Shown: piece after piece, positions 27,047-36,543 of the stretch | Numbering within the stretch: the stretch's first letter is position 1 | Layout of the letters: each line of letters starts with the position of its first letter | Source: Pseudoalteromonas atlantica | GTDB taxonomy: Bacteria > Pseudomonadota > Gammaproteobacteria > Enterobacterales > Alteromonadaceae | Direction: 5' to 3' | Assembly: GCA_007988745.1 (NCBI GenBank) | Contig: BJUT01000027.1 | Location: 1 to 53,620 of the forward strand | Length of the DNA: 53,620 nucleotides | Program-made: the position numbers and the translations under genes | Notes under the pieces: model-generated | Database searches by the model: none | Seen by the model: only the letters and a program-made list of their open reading frames with translations | What the model was told of the DNA's origin: nothing

Positions 27047-27064
27047 CTGTCATTTAACGGTGAC
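27047..27064 (+). promoter_or_regulatory. Possible Pho-box-like or dyad site upstream of the porin
   Basis: CTGTCAT (27047-27053) is a perfect Pho-box half, followed after TTAA by CGGTGAC, which matches only 4 of 7 positions. Read otherwise it is the dyad TGTCA-N8-TGACA. It lies 50 bases before the porin start. The assignment is weak. Confidence 0.3.
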
Positions 27065-27113
27065 AAACTGCAGCTGTTTTAAAAATTAGTCTTGTGATTA
27101 TCGAGGAAATAAC

Positions 27114-28046
27114 ATGAATTTTGTAAAATCGAGCTTATGTGTTGCACTAGTAAGTGGTTTATCTTTTAGCGCGTTTGCAGACGTTGATGTATACGGTAAA
27201 GCGAATGTTACTGTGCAATCGTCTGATGATGGCGAAGGGTCTTTCACTGAAATTAAAAGTAATGCATCTCGCTTTGGACTAAAAGGGTCTGAAAAGATTA
27301 CTGATGGATTAGAAGCGGTTTATAAGTTTGAGTTTCAAGTTGATGTATCTGATGCTGACTCTAAAGGTGATAACGACGACAATATTTCTGCACGTAACCA
27401 GTACGTAGGTTTAAAAGGTGCATATGGTCAAGTTGTTGTGGGTCGTAACGATACAGCGCTTAAACAATCGCAAGGTAAGTTAGATTTATTTAATGACCTT
27501 GAAGGCGATATTAAAAATGTCTTTAAAGGTGAAAACCGCTTAGGTGATTCAATCACTTATACATCTAAAAGCTACGAAGGCTTTAAAGTACTTGCTACAT
27601 TTATTGCCGAAGATGACGTAGATGCAGATAACGGTTATTCAATGGCGGTTACCTACGGTGACTCTGCACTTAAAAAGAGTGCGGTTTACGCCTCGGTTGC
27701 AGCCGATAGCGAAGTAAATGGCTACGATGTAGTGCGTGCGTCAATTCAAGGTAAAGTAGAGAGCTTTAAATTAGGCGCTATGTACCAAACTCAAGAAAAA
27801 GTAGACGGTAGCGCAGAAGCTGACGGCTATTTATTAAACGCAGCCTACAGCATGGGTAAAAACACGTTTAAAGTGCAATACCAAGCAATGGACTTTGATG
27901 ACAGCGACGACAAAACGGCAGTTTCTGTAGGTGTTGATCATAAGTTTAATAAAAACATTAAAGTATTTGGTTTTTACTCAAGCTTTGATATGGACAACAA
28001 TGTTGACCAAGACTACGTTGGCCTAGGTATGGAATACAAGTTTTAA
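27114..28046 (+). CDS. Gram-negative general porin
   Basis: This is an outer-membrane trimeric 16-strand diffusion porin. The 310-residue precursor has a signal peptide of about 22 residues (SFSAFA/DVDVYGK). The first strand is DVDVYGKANVTV, followed by the conserved SRFGLKGSEKITDGLEAVYKFEFQ. The constriction-loop region is around YVGLKGAYGQVVVGRND, and the protein ends with the C-terminal Phe signal (LGMEYKF). It is Asp-rich, suggesting cation preference, though that is inferred. ATCGAGGA precedes the ATG. It forms a single-gene unit with its own terminator. Confidence 0.92.
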   Translation: MNFVKSSLCVALVSGLSFSAFADVDVYGKANVTVQSSDDGEGSFTEIKSNASRFGLKGSEKITDGLEAVYKFEFQVDVSDADSKGDNDDNISARNQYVGLKGAYGQVVVGRNDTALKQSQGKLDLFNDLEGDIKNVFKGENRLGDSITYTSKSYEGFKVLATFIAEDDVDADNGYSMAVTYGDSALKKSAVYASVAADSEVNGYDVVRASIQGKVESFKLGAMYQTQEKVDGSAEADGYLLNAAYSMGKNTFKVQYQAMDFDDSDDKTAVSVGVDHKFNKNIKVFGFYSSFDMDNNVDQDYVGLGMEYKF

Positions 28047-28071
28047 GCGCTGCTTAAACACTCCCTTTATT

Positions 28072-28100
28072 AACCGCGCTCTAATGAGCGCGGTTTTTTT
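28072..28100 (+). terminator. Rho-independent terminator of the porin
   Basis: The stem AACCGCGCTC (28072-28081) pairs with GAGCGCGGTT (28086-28095) around the loop TAAT and is followed by a T run. Confidence 0.93.
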
Positions 28101-28117
28101 TGCTTTAAATTATTTGC

Positions 28118-28274
28118 TTACCCGCCCATAATAGACCCTCATTTGGAATGGGGTGAAATTCCTCAACTATTCCCGTAACTGTAATTAGCACCACGCTTTA
28201 AGTCAGATACAAATGAGACATATCAATCAGCATGAGAAGTTCTAGATTGGTATACTTTTTTAACGAGCGGGTAA
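28118..28274 (+). ncRNA. Cobalamin riboswitch upstream of the B12 uptake operon
   Basis: The core reads GGTGAAATTCC, then ATTCCCGTAACTGTAA, then the B12-box-like AGTCAGATAC, the recognisable cobalamin aptamer order. Supporting helices are visible: an outer 8-bp pairing TTACCCGC (28118-28125) with GCGGGTAA (28267-28274), an inner 8-bp pairing CTCATTTG (28138-28145) with CAAATGAG (28210-28217), GGAAT (28145-28149) with ATTCC (28169-28173), and the short GGGG/CCTC stem inside. All downstream genes concern B12. The exact aptamer edges are approximate. Confidence 0.88.
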
Positions 28275-28314
28275 ACTCATTTTTATTGATGCACTAGTCT
28301 TTTAGCTGTGTGTT

Positions 28315-28343
28315 AGTGAGTGCACGCTTTCCAAGGACTCACT
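28315..28343 (+). promoter_or_regulatory. Hairpin presenting or hiding the btuD ribosome binding site
   Basis: AGTGAGT (28315-28321) pairs with ACTCACT (28337-28343). The loop and stem foot contain AAGGA (28333-28337), the Shine-Dalgarno of the TTG start at 28345. An upstream ACTCA (28275-28279), just past the aptamer, could compete for TGAGT. This looks like a translational expression platform for the riboswitch. Confidence 0.6.
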
Positions 28344-28344
28344 T

Positions 28345-29154
28345 TTGCAAACTACATTAGCGCCAAATACACCCTTATTAAACGTTCAAAATGTGTCGTG
28401 GGAAGTTGATGATCATGCCATTTTAAACAATATTAATTTACACATAGCTAAGGGTAAGTTTATTGGGTTAATTGGCCCAAATGGGGCGGGTAAGTCGAGC
28501 TTATTGCGCTGTTTGTATCGCTTTAATAAACCCACCGCTGGTAACGTTACCTTTAATCAGCAGGATATTTGGCAGCTTAAAAGTGAAGACTATGCAAAAT
28601 ATGTTGCTGTAGTTCTCCAAGAAACGCCTGCGCAATTTAACCTAACATTATTTGATGTGGTTGCCCTTGGGCTTACACCTCATAAATCATTATTTAGCGC
28701 CACCACCCACAGCGACAAACAAAAAATTACACAGGCAATAAAAACCGTAGGGCTTGAGCAACAGTGTAAGCAAAATTTTGAATCGCTTTCGGGGGGCGAA
28801 AAGCAACGTGCCTTGATTGCCCGCGCTATAGTGCAGCAACCGCAATTACTCATCATGGATGAGCCAACCAGCCATTTAGATGTTAAATACCAAATACAAG
28901 TGATGGAACTGGCAAAATCGCTAGGGGTTACTGTGTTTGCCTCATTTCATGATTTAAATTTAGCAGCCGCTATGTGCGATGAGCTGGTGGTTATTAATAA
29001 AGGTAAAATAACACATACAGGTTCGCCTGCGCAGGTACTTAGTGAGGACATGCTAGCGGATGTTTTTGGGGTATGTGCGCGCGTAACTAGCCACCCTCAA
29101 CGCACAGAAAATGGTCAAACTATTCCTCATATTACTTACTTTTATGGCTATTAA
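28345..29154 (+). CDS. btuD: Vitamin B12 ABC transporter ATPase BtuD
   Basis: BtuD powers cobalamin import through BtuC. The 269-residue ATPase has Walker A GPNGAGKSS, Q-loop LQETP, signature LSGGEKQR, Walker B LLIMDEP and H-loop FHD. It belongs to the FecE/BtuD/HmuV class; the B12 assignment rests on the riboswitch and on btuC, cobQ, cobO and btuF in the same operon. The start is TTG at 28345 with AAGGA 7 bases upstream, inside a hairpin that probably gives riboswitch control. btuC begins 4 bases after its stop. Confidence 0.9.
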   Translation: MQTTLAPNTPLLNVQNVSWEVDDHAILNNINLHIAKGKFIGLIGPNGAGKSSLLRCLYRFNKPTAGNVTFNQQDIWQLKSEDYAKYVAVVLQETPAQFNLTLFDVVALGLTPHKSLFSATTHSDKQKITQAIKTVGLEQQCKQNFESLSGGEKQRALIARAIVQQPQLLIMDEPTSHLDVKYQIQVMELAKSLGVTVFASFHDLNLAAAMCDELVVINKGKITHTGSPAQVLSEDMLADVFGVCARVTSHPQRTENGQTIPHITYFYGY

Positions 29155-29158
29155 TTAA

Positions 29159-30163
29159 ATGGATATAACAAAAATAAACCAGTGGACAATATTTATAGCA
29201 GCCGTGTTAATTGCACTGGGTAGCCTTTTTAGCGCACTGAGTTTTGGCGCCGCAGATACGCCGTTAAGTGATGTGCTCACAGGGATTTTATCAGCAGGGG
29301 AGGGCTCGTTTAACGCGCGTATTATTTATGAGCTTAGGTTACCTCGTACCTTACTTGCCTTTATGGCGGGTGCAGGTTTGGCTATTGCAGGGCTTATTTT
29401 ACAAACGGTTACCCGTAACCCGCTCGCTGATCCGTATTTATTTGGCATATCGTCAGGCGCATCGTTTGGGGTCGTACTGCTTATGGCTGTTGCGGGTATT
29501 AGTGCAGGGTTTATGTTATCGGCTGCTGCCTTATTAGGGAGCTTTTTAGCAATGGGCTTATTGATACTTATTGCTGGGCGGCAAAAAAGGTCGCAAGTAG
29601 AGTCTATGTTGCTAGCGGGGGTGGCACTGTCGTTTTTATTTAGCGCATTTACAAGTTTATTGCTGTATTGGAGTGACCCGCAAGCAGTGGCTGGTATTTT
29701 GTTTTGGACGTTAGGTAGCTTTGCCCGCGCACAATGGGCCACGTTATGGTTGCCATGCGTGGTTATAGTGGTGTGTATTAGCTTTATGCTGAGCTTTAAA
29801 AGGCAGTTAAATGCGCTGCTTCTTGGCGATGAAAGCGCGATAACGCTTGGGGTCCGTGTGCACCGTTTTAGAATTTTAATGTTGGTATTGAGCTCGTTAA
29901 TAACGGCCGTGCTGGTGGCCCTATGTGGCGGTATTGGTTTTGTAGGTTTAATGGTGCCGCACATAGTGCGCTTTTTTATATCTCAGGGCAGTACTGCTGG
30001 CTTACTAATTACCAGTTTAGTGGGCGGCACGTTTATGGTGTGGGTCGATGTGCTTTCGCGCTCATTACTTAAAAACCAAGAGCTCCCTGTAGGGGTGATC
30101 ACAGCAGCCATGGGTAGCGTATTTTTTTTAAGCTTACTCTTTTTTAGAAAAACAAAGGCATAG
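29159..30163 (+). CDS. btuC: Vitamin B12 ABC transporter permease BtuC
   Basis: This is an inner-membrane permease of the FecCD family, 334 residues with about ten transmembrane helices. Family-typical segments are [47 protein letters not shown] and [16 protein letters not shown], the latter being part of the coupling region to BtuD. The first helix (about 10-32) is followed by a periplasmic stretch. Its stop overlaps the GTG codon at the edge of cobQ. The specific substrate is inferred from operon context. Confidence 0.9.
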   Translation: MDITKINQWTIFIAAVLIALGSLFSALSFGAADTPLSDVLTGILSAGEGSFNARIIYELRLPRTLLAFMAGAGLAIAGLILQTVTRNPLADPYLFGISSGASFGVVLLMAVAGISAGFMLSAAALLGSFLAMGLLILIAGRQKRSQVESMLLAGVALSFLFSAFTSLLLYWSDPQAVAGILFWTLGSFARAQWATLWLPCVVIVVCISFMLSFKRQLNALLLGDESAITLGVRVHRFRILMLVLSSLITAVLVALCGGIGFVGLMVPHIVRFFISQGSTAGLLITSLVGGTFMVWVDVLSRSLLKNQELPVGVITAAMGSVFFLSLLFFRKTKA

Positions 30164-30168
30164 TGCTG

Positions 30169-31659
30169 ATGAAAACCTTAATGATTCAAGGCACTACCTC
30201 AGATGCCGGAAAAAGCACCTTAGTCGCTGCGCTTTGCAGAGTGTTTGCAAAGCGAGGTATAAAGGTCGCGCCTTTTAAACCGCAAAATATGGCGCTTAAT
30301 AGCGCGGTTACAAAAGAGGGGGGCGAAATAGGCCGTGCGCAAGCTTTGCAAGCTATAGCCGCTAAAGCAGAGCCTCAAAACGACTTTAACCCCATATTGC
30401 TCAAACCCAATAGTGATACGGGAGCACAAGTCATTGTACATGGAAAAGCCATTAGTAATATGGAGGCCGGGGCGTATCATAACTATAAACAAGTTGCGAT
30501 GGATGCAGTGCTTGCCTCGCATAAACGCCTAGCAAAGCAGTTTGATTTATTATTGGTTGAGGGCGCAGGCAGCCCCGCAGAAATAAACCTACGCGAGAAC
30601 GACATTGCCAATATGGGTTACGCAGAAGCGGTAGATTGCCCTGTCATTATTATTGCCGATATAGACAAAGGCGGTGTGTTTGCGCATTTAGTGGGCACAC
30701 TTGCGTTATTAAGCGAATCCGAGCAAGCGCGCGTAAAAGGCTTTGTTATAAACCGCTTTAGAGGCGATATAAGCTTGCTACAAAGTGGGCTAGATTGGCT
30801 TGAGCGCTACACAAAAAAACCAGTGCTTGGAGTGCTGCCTTATTTGCATGATTTAGCACTTGATGCCGAAGATGCTGTAGCAATAGATAATAAGGTGACG
30901 ACTGCCACCATTAATATAGCCGTACTTTTATTGCCGCATATTAGTAACCATACCGATTTTGATGCATTGCGGCTGCACCCAAATATTAATATAAATTATG
31001 TACGCCACACACGCGCGATCCCACCGGTTGATCTGATTATTATTCCTGGCAGTAAAAACGTGCTGGGTGATTTAAGTTTTGTAAAAAATGAAGGCTGGGA
31101 TACGCAAATAAAGCGCCACTTACGCTATGGTGGCAAAGTACTTGGTATCTGTGGTGGTATGCAAATGTTGGGGTATACCATAAATGATCCCAGCGGAGTC
31201 GAGTCGTCATTAAAGCAAGTAACGGGGCTTGCCCTATGCGATTTTGAAACCACACTTAGCACCCAAAAAGTACTCACTAAAGTAACGGCGGCTATGCAGT
31301 TAAATGATTTGCAAACACCGTGTAGCGGCTACGAAATTCATGCCGGCATTAGTGAAGGCGCAGCACTTAATAAGCCATTTTTAACGTTTCACGCGCACCC
31401 TCATGGATTTGAAAACGATGGCTTTATTAGTGACGACAATGCCATTGCTGGTACCTATTTACACGGCTTGTTTGATGAACCTGCTGCCACACTGCAAATT
31501 TTAAAGTGGGTAAAAAGCGATGCAGCCATACAACCTGTGAGTATTGTAGCGCACCGCGAGCAACAACTAGAGCGCTTGGCCACTATGTGCGAGGCGCATT
31601 TGAACATACAACACATTATATCGATTTATGAAGGAGATAATTATGACGGATACAAATAA
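30169..31659 (+). CDS. cobQ: Cobyric acid synthase CobQ
   Basis: CobQ amidates four carboxyl groups of adenosylcobyrinic acid a,c-diamide with glutamine and ATP. The 496-residue protein has an N-terminal dethiobiotin-synthetase-like ATPase ([40 protein letters not shown]) and a C-terminal class I-like glutamine amidotransferase with nucleophile Cys in [11 protein letters not shown] and His in [12 protein letters not shown] at 30169 has AAAGG at ideal distance; the GTG at 30163 is too close to it. It overlaps cobO by 17 bases. No corrin-ring synthesis genes are nearby, so it may serve a partial late pathway or corrinoid salvage. Confidence 0.93.
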   Translation: MKTLMIQGTTSDAGKSTLVAALCRVFAKRGIKVAPFKPQNMALNSAVTKEGGEIGRAQALQAIAAKAEPQNDFNPILLKPNSDTGAQVIVHGKAISNMEAGAYHNYKQVAMDAVLASHKRLAKQFDLLLVEGAGSPAEINLRENDIANMGYAEAVDCPVIIIADIDKGGVFAHLVGTLALLSESEQARVKGFVINRFRGDISLLQSGLDWLERYTKKPVLGVLPYLHDLALDAEDAVAIDNKVTTATINIAVLLLPHISNHTDFDALRLHPNININYVRHTRAIPPVDLIIIPGSKNVLGDLSFVKNEGWDTQIKRHLRYGGKVLGICGGMQMLGYTINDPSGVESSLKQVTGLALCDFETTLSTQKVLTKVTAAMQLNDLQTPCSGYEIHAGISEGAALNKPFLTFHAHPHGFENDGFISDDNAIAGTYLHGLFDEPAATLQILKWVKSDAAIQPVSIVAHREQQLERLATMCEAHLNIQHIISIYEGDNYDGYK

Positions 31660-32242
31660 CGATAAGCACCAGCAGCGCCAACAAAAAGTAAAAGAGCAGG
31701 TAGATGCACGCGTGGCTGCTGCGCAAGATGTTAAAGGGATATTTCAGGTAATTACGGGTAATGGTAAAGGTAAATCCACCTCAGGCTTTGGTGTGGTTGC
31801 TCGCTGCGTAGGGCATGGTAAAAAAGCCGCTGTTTGTCAGTTCATTAAAGGCACATGGGAGTGTGGAGAGCGTAACTTATTACAAGGCGCAGGGGTTGAA
31901 TTTGCCGTTATGAATACCGGTTTTACATGGGATACGCAAAACAAAGAAGCCGACACCGCAGCCGCGCAAGCAACATGGCAAGAGTCAAAGCGTATGCTTG
32001 CTGATAGCAGTATTGATTTAGTATTACTAGATGAGCTTACCTACATGGTGACTTACGGTTATATTGATTTAGATGAGGTAGTAAACGCGCTAAATAATCG
32101 CCCTCCCATGCAATCGGTTATTATTACAGGTCGCGCAGCGCACCGCACATTAACAGACCTTGCCGATACAGTAAGCGAAGTGCGCAATGTTAAACACGCC
32201 TTCGACTCGGGTATAAAAGCACTAGAAGGGTTTGATTACTAA
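31643..32242 (+). CDS. cobO: Cob(I)yrinic acid a,c-diamide adenosyltransferase (CobO/BtuR)
   Basis: The enzyme transfers the 5'-deoxyadenosyl group of ATP to cob(I)alamin or its precursors. The 199-residue protein is collinear with E. coli BtuR: an N-terminal [18 protein letters not shown], the P-loop [13 protein letters not shown], then [29 protein letters not shown], and the Walker-B-like [14 protein letters not shown] at 31643 has AAGGAGA at 31631-31637; a nominal earlier ATG at 31628 lies before that site. Its stop overlaps the btuF start. Confidence 0.94.
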   Translation: MTDTNNDKHQQRQQKVKEQVDARVAAAQDVKGIFQVITGNGKGKSTSGFGVVARCVGHGKKAAVCQFIKGTWECGERNLLQGAGVEFAVMNTGFTWDTQNKEADTAAAQATWQESKRMLADSSIDLVLLDELTYMVTYGYIDLDEVVNALNNRPPMQSVIITGRAAHRTLTDLADTVSEVRNVKHAFDSGIKALEGFDY

Positions 32243-33102
32243 TGTATAAAGCGTTTTTTGCTGCACTGCTGTTATTGTGTTCTGGGGGCAGTGCCGTGGC
32301 CAGTGATACAGCTGCGCCAGATAAACTGCGCGTTGTAGCACTTGCACCGCATATAGTAGAAAACCTATTTGCTATAGGTGCGGGAAGTAATATTGTTGGC
32401 ACTGTTGATTACGCTGATTACCCAAATGAAGCTAAAAGTATTGAACGCATTGGTGGTTACTATGGTATTTCTCTTGAAAAATTATTAGCGCTAAAACCCG
32501 ATTTAGTGATTGGTTGGAAAAGCGGTAATCAAAGTGAAGATTTAGAACAAATTAAACGCCTTGGTATAAAAATACATTTAAGTGATCCCAAAAAAATAGA
32601 AGAAGTTGCAAACGAGCTGATTGCTTTTGGAAAATTTACAGGGCGTATTGAGCAAAGCAAGCAAGTAGCAAACGCATTTATTACTAAGCTCAAAAAAATT
32701 AAAAAGCAGCAGCAAAGCAAAAAAATATTAACTGGTTTTTATCAATTATGGCCAGAGCCAATGATGACGGTGAGTGAAAATACATGGATAAACCAGCTTA
32801 TTGAAACATGTCATGTAAGCAATGTATTTGCACACAGCCCAACCGACTACCCGCAAATAAGTATTGAAAACGTGGTGATTAAAAAACCACAGATTATTAT
32901 TATTCCTGATGAACAGGCCGATAAGCCACAACCTAAAATTAATTGGCAAAAATGGCCAGAAGTCCCCGCTGTAAAACATAATCAATTTATACGCGTAAAT
33001 GCCGATTTATTACATCGTTTTACACCGCGCATGCTAGAAGGACTGGCAAATATGTGTGATAAAATAGATGCATCACGCAAACAAATTAAGAGTATACAAT
33101 GA
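32242..33102 (+). CDS. btuF: Cobalamin-binding periplasmic protein BtuF
   Basis: BtuF delivers B12 to BtuCD in the periplasm. The 286-residue protein has a signal peptide (about 1-20, GSAVA/SDT) and the class III binding-protein fold with a single connecting helix. Family motifs are [32 protein letters not shown] and [24 protein letters not shown], and a tryptophan-rich C-terminal lobe follows ([15 protein letters not shown]). It overlaps cobO by one base and ung by four. The outer-membrane receptor BtuB is not in the window. Confidence 0.9.
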   Translation: MYKAFFAALLLLCSGGSAVASDTAAPDKLRVVALAPHIVENLFAIGAGSNIVGTVDYADYPNEAKSIERIGGYYGISLEKLLALKPDLVIGWKSGNQSEDLEQIKRLGIKIHLSDPKKIEEVANELIAFGKFTGRIEQSKQVANAFITKLKKIKKQQQSKKILTGFYQLWPEPMMTVSENTWINQLIETCHVSNVFAHSPTDYPQISIENVVIKKPQIIIIPDEQADKPQPKINWQKWPEVPAVKHNQFIRVNADLLHRFTPRMLEGLANMCDKIDASRKQIKSIQ

Positions 33103-33761
33103 GCGATTGGCCAGCCTTTTTAGAATATGAATTACAGCAACCTTATATGCAGCAAACATTAGATTATGTAGCAAAACGCCGTGTCGAAGGTGTTGCTGTG
33201 TACCCACCCAAAGAACAAGTATTTAGCGCCTTTGAAGCGACAGCCCTTAACAATATTCGCGTGGTTATTTTAGGCCAAGACCCATACCACGGAGAAGGCC
33301 AAGCCCATGGCTTATGTTTTTCTGTGTTGCCAGAGGTTAAAAAGTTACCGCCGTCGTTAAAAAATATGTACAAAGAATTGGCAACGGATATTCCCGGTTT
33401 TGAAATACCAGACCATGGCTACTTACAAAGCTGGGCAGAGCAGGGCGTGTTTTTACTCAATACAGTACTCACGGTTGAGCAAGGCCAAGCGCATTCGCAT
33501 AAACATTTAGGGTGGGAGCAATTTACCGATAACGTGATAGCCCATATAAATGCACACTGCAAAGGAGTGGTGTTTATTTTATGGGGCGCTCATGCGCAAA
33601 AAAAAGGTAAAAATATTAACAGCGCTCGCCATCATATTTTAAAAGGGCCGCACCCATCGCCGCTTTCTGCGCATCGTGGTTTTTTTGGCTGTAAGCACTT
33701 TTCACAAACAAATAAGTTATTACAAGCCCAAGGCGATAAGCCCATTAACTGGCAGGTTTAA
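33099..33761 (+). CDS. ung: Uracil-DNA glycosylase
   Basis: Ung removes uracil from DNA to start base-excision repair. The 220-residue protein has the water-activating motif GQDPYHG (Asp61, His64), FLLNTVLTV, the uracil-binding [12 protein letters not shown], and the DNA-intercalating HPSPLS loop. It overlaps btuF by four bases (ATGA) and is the last gene of the B12 operon, so at least part of its expression may come from the riboswitch-controlled transcript. An internal promoter was not found but is likely for a housekeeping gene. Confidence 0.97.
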   Translation: MSDWPAFLEYELQQPYMQQTLDYVAKRRVEGVAVYPPKEQVFSAFEATALNNIRVVILGQDPYHGEGQAHGLCFSVLPEVKKLPPSLKNMYKELATDIPGFEIPDHGYLQSWAEQGVFLLNTVLTVEQGQAHSHKHLGWEQFTDNVIAHINAHCKGVVFILWGAHAQKKGKNINSARHHILKGPHPSPLSAHRGFFGCKHFSQTNKLLQAQGDKPINWQV

Positions 33762-33773
33762 TTGATATATTAA

Positions 33774-33804
33774 AAAAGGCTTTCGTATCATGAAAGCCTT
33801 TTGC
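33774..33804 (+). terminator. Rho-independent terminator of the btu-ung operon
   Basis: AAAAGGCTTTC (33774-33784) pairs with GAAAGCCTTTT (33792-33802) around a 7-base loop. Confidence 0.88.
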
Positions 33805-33822
33805 TTAGTTATTGTGTATTAA

Positions 33823-33934
33823 TGCCCATGCGCAATAATTATCAATTATTTTGAAGGGGTAAAACCTGGCGTTAGCTTTACTATCGATACGGTTTTCCTG
33901 CCGCAAAATAAATTGCCTAATTGAGCGCAATGAG
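33823..33934. repeat. Degraded copy of the dispersed element with terminal inverted repeats
   Basis: The left end ATGCGCAATAATT followed by ATTTTGAAGGGGTAAAACCT and the right end CCGCAAAATAAATTGCCTAA (33901-33920) match the ends of the full copy at 48118-48323. The interior is shorter and different (total about 110 bases against 206). No ORF. Confidence 0.6.
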
Positions 33935-33941
33935 TTTGAAA

Positions 33942-34130
33942 TTAAAAATCTAGCTCATCAATTTCAATGCTGTCTGTAAAAAAGTCTAACTCCTGTAGTT
34001 CTTTACGTAACCGTTGTTTGTCTTTTATGGCCTCAATCTCGCGCCACTTTCTTTTTTTATTCTTTTGAGAGGTTTTTCTTGTTGTATCAGGACCTTCTAA
34101 TATCTCTAATATATCGTTTAGGCTATCCAT
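33942..34130 (-). CDS. Small basic conserved protein, DUF3545
   Basis: A 62-residue protein with a strongly basic, helical middle (KKRKWREIEAIKDKQRLRKELQEL) flanked by acidic ends. The KRKWREIEAIKD block is what I associate with DUF3545 of Vibrio and Pseudoalteromonas. GGAGA lies just upstream of the ATG (seen on the minus strand at about 34137-34141). Function is unknown; its composition suggests nucleic-acid or ribosome contact, which is speculation. Confidence 0.72.
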   Translation of the reverse strand: MDSLNDILEILEGPDTTRKTSQKNKKRKWREIEAIKDKQRLRKELQELDFFTDSIEIDELDF

Positions 34131-34394
34131 GACTATCTCCTATTGATTTTAGTGAACCTCGAGAATACCTATACCACAGGCCTAGCTAAAATAGAATAAA
34201 AAAGTGACGAATTTGTTACAGGTATGTGATGCGTTGATGAAGTTTAATACTAACTAGCTTTATTGAGCGCGCTATTTTTAGATAGAAAAAATAAATAAAA
34301 AAACACTAAAAGTGAGCTATTTAGCTGTGTAGGCAATGGTACATGCTGTGGCAGGTTAGTATAAAGCAGTGCGGATTATATTAAGGGCATAAAA
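34131..34394. other. Intergenic region between DUF3545 and tal
   Basis: AT-rich with no plausible ORF. It should hold the promoter of the minus-strand DUF3545 gene at its left end; no clear -35/-10 pair stands out. The tal terminator lies at the right end. Confidence 0.6.
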
Positions 34395-34416
34395 AAACGC
34401 CGCAGGTGCGGCGTTT
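34391..34416 (-). terminator. Rho-independent terminator of tal
   Basis: AAACGCCGC (34395-34403) pairs with GCGGCGTTT (34408-34416), loop AGGT. The A run at 34391-34397 becomes the T run on the minus strand. Confidence 0.9.
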
Positions 34417-34435
34417 AATACATAATTAGCGCGTA

Positions 34436-35386
34436 TTACATTGCTTTAAAACGTGCTTCTAGCTGCTCTTGTGCATCTGCGAATGAGCGGATACCTTCAG
34501 CTAGTTTTTCAGTGGCCATTGCATCTTGGTTATGTAACCAACGGAACTGCGACTCAGTAAGTGGAGCAGGCTTTGGCTCTTTAGGAATATCACTTTGTAG
34601 TAAGTACTCTTCTGCGCCTTCTAAATTGCCTAAGTCTTCTAGTAGGTTAGGGCTAATTGTTAGCTTGTCACAACCTGTAAGCGCAATAATTTCGCCAGTG
34701 TTACGGAAGCTTGCGCCCATAACAACGGTTTTGTAATCATGGCGTTTATAAAACTCAAAAATGCTACGTACAGATTGAACACCTGGATCTTGTAGCGGAT
34801 CGGTTGGTTTTTCCATACCATTTGCTACGTGCCAATCTAAAATACGGCCAACAAATGGCGAGATCAAAAATACATTTGCATCAGCACACGCACGCGCTTG
34901 AGCATCGCTAAATAATAAAGTTAGGTTACATTTAGTCCCTTCTTTTTCTAGCTGTTCGGCCGCTTTAATGCCTTCCCATGTAGACGCAACTTTGATTAAA
35001 ATTTTGTCTTTGCTTACACCTTCTTTTTCATAAAGGCTAAGCAGGGTATGTGCTTTATCAATAGTTGCTTGGGTGTCGAATGATAAACGAGCATCTACTT
35101 CAGTAGAAATATAACCAGGTACAATTTCGCTAATTTCTTTACCAAGTAATACGGCAAAGTAGTCACATGCAAGTTCAAGCTGTTTAGCTGCATCTTGCTC
35201 TGTTTCTTTTGCATAGCTCCAAGCTTTATCTAAATAAGGCTTGTAAGCTTCAATCTCGCTCGCTTTTAATAAAAGCGACGGGTTTGTGGTTGCATCTTCT
35301 GGTTGATGCTTTTTGATCGCTTCAATATCGCCAGTGTCGGCTACGATAGATGAATGTTGTTTTAGCCTTTGTAGAGCGCTAGTCAT
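34436..35386 (-). CDS. tal: Transaldolase
   Basis: Transaldolase moves a dihydroxyacetone unit between sugar phosphates in the pentose phosphate pathway. The 316-residue protein is TalB-like: [12 protein letters not shown] near the N-terminus, [10 protein letters not shown], the Schiff-base lysine in [12 protein letters not shown], and [33 protein letters not shown]. The start is ATG at 35386. It is divergent from yaaA, the same neighbour as in E. coli. Confidence 0.97.
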   Translation of the reverse strand: MTSALQRLKQHSSIVADTGDIEAIKKHQPEDATTNPSLLLKASEIEAYKPYLDKAWSYAKETEQDAAKQLELACDYFAVLLGKEISEIVPGYISTEVDARLSFDTQATIDKAHTLLSLYEKEGVSKDKILIKVASTWEGIKAAEQLEKEGTKCNLTLLFSDAQARACADANVFLISPFVGRILDWHVANGMEKPTDPLQDPGVQSVRSIFEFYKRHDYKTVVMGASFRNTGEIIALTGCDKLTISPNLLEDLGNLEGAEEYLLQSDIPKEPKPAPLTESQFRWLHNQDAMATEKLAEGIRSFADAQEQLEARFKAM

Positions 35387-35640
35387 TTGCCTTCCTCATT
35401 CCAAGCAAGTTAAAAGAAAATCTAAACTACCTTAATATAAGTATTCAATACTGCAACAGTGTGACAATGCTTGATAGGTCTTATGTCCTTATCAATAGAA
35501 AAACGACGATGCATGATTTATTAAGGTAGGATTTAGGCCATTGCGATTAATTTTCAATGGTATTTTATAAACAAAACGTGCTTTTCGTCTCATTTAATGT
35601 TGAAATTGACATTAAATAAATTACAAGTCAATAGCTAACT

Positions 35641-36420
35641 ATGATCACTGTTATTTCACCAGCAAAAAATCTTGATTACGAAACGCCACCCGCAACAGAT
35701 AAGTTCACTCAACCTGAATTACTAGAGCACAGCGAAGAGCTCATGAAAGTATGCCGTGAACTAACTCCAGCGCAAATTGGCAGCCTAATGAAAATTAGCG
35801 ATAAGCTTGCAGGGCTTAACGCTGCGCGCTTTAGCGAATGGTCGCAACCATTTACACAAAGTAATGCTAAACAAGCGGTACTAGCCTTTAACGGCGATGT
35901 GTACGGTGGTTTAGATGCCGCAACACTCACTGCAGCTAACCTCGATTATGCGCAAAGCCATTTACGAATACTTTCGGGTTTATACGGCTTATTAAAGCCG
36001 CTTGATTTAATGCAAGCCTACCGCCTAGAAATGGGTACTAAGCTTGATAACCCTCGCGGGAAAAATTTGTATGAATTTTGGGGCAGCATTATTGCGAATA
36101 AATTAAACGAGGAATTAAAAGCGCAAGACGCACAATACCTGGTTAATCTTGCTTCAAACGAGTACTTTAAAGCAGTAGATAAAAAAGCACTCAATGCGCA
36201 AATTATTACCCCGCATTTTAAAGACTGCAAAAATGGTCAATATAAGGTAATTAGCTTTTACGCTAAAAAAGCGCGCGGCATGATGGCCCGTTACATTATA
36301 GAAAACCAGGTAACACAGCTTAGCCAATTAAAAGAGTTTACTGTGGCGGGTTATTACTTTAGCCCTGAAGCAACCACTAAAGATCTTGAGCCTGTATTTA
36401 TGCGCGACGAGCAAAACTAA
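35641..36420 (+). CDS. yaaA: Peroxide stress protein YaaA
   Basis: E. coli YaaA lowers free iron and protects against peroxide; it has a DNA-binding-like fold. The 259-residue protein starts [16 protein letters not shown] and has [37 protein letters not shown], and [20 protein letters not shown], all typical of the family. It is divergent from tal across a 254-base gap. No OxyR site was identified. Confidence 0.93.
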   Translation: MITVISPAKNLDYETPPATDKFTQPELLEHSEELMKVCRELTPAQIGSLMKISDKLAGLNAARFSEWSQPFTQSNAKQAVLAFNGDVYGGLDAATLTAANLDYAQSHLRILSGLYGLLKPLDLMQAYRLEMGTKLDNPRGKNLYEFWGSIIANKLNEELKAQDAQYLVNLASNEYFKAVDKKALNAQIITPHFKDCKNGQYKVISFYAKKARGMMARYIIENQVTQLSQLKEFTVAGYYFSPEATTKDLEPVFMRDEQN

Positions 36421-36448
36421 GCGTTTATACTCAGCAAACAATGAGTTA

Positions 36449-36476
36449 AAAAGCCATGCATTGCATGGCTTTTTTT
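36449..36476 (+). terminator. Rho-independent terminator of yaaA
   Basis: AAAAGCCATGCA (36449-36460) and TGCATGGCTTTT are reverse complements around one base; in practice the top of the stem opens into a small loop. A T run follows. Confidence 0.88.
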
Positions 36477-36543
36477 ATGCTGGCGCTAAACTTGCTAACT
36501 TCACCTACTATTAATGAGATAAAAAATAGATAGGTGTAAAAAT

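Noticed and set aside
29326..29964. 212-codon open frame antisense to btuC
   Set aside because: btuC is an unmistakable FecCD permease; the antisense frame is Thr/Asn/Pro-rich and looks like a shadow.
28345..30163. Iron-siderophore transporter (FecCDE-type) as the identity of the ABC genes
   Set aside because: The protein family is shared, but the cobalamin riboswitch, cobQ, cobO and btuF point to B12.
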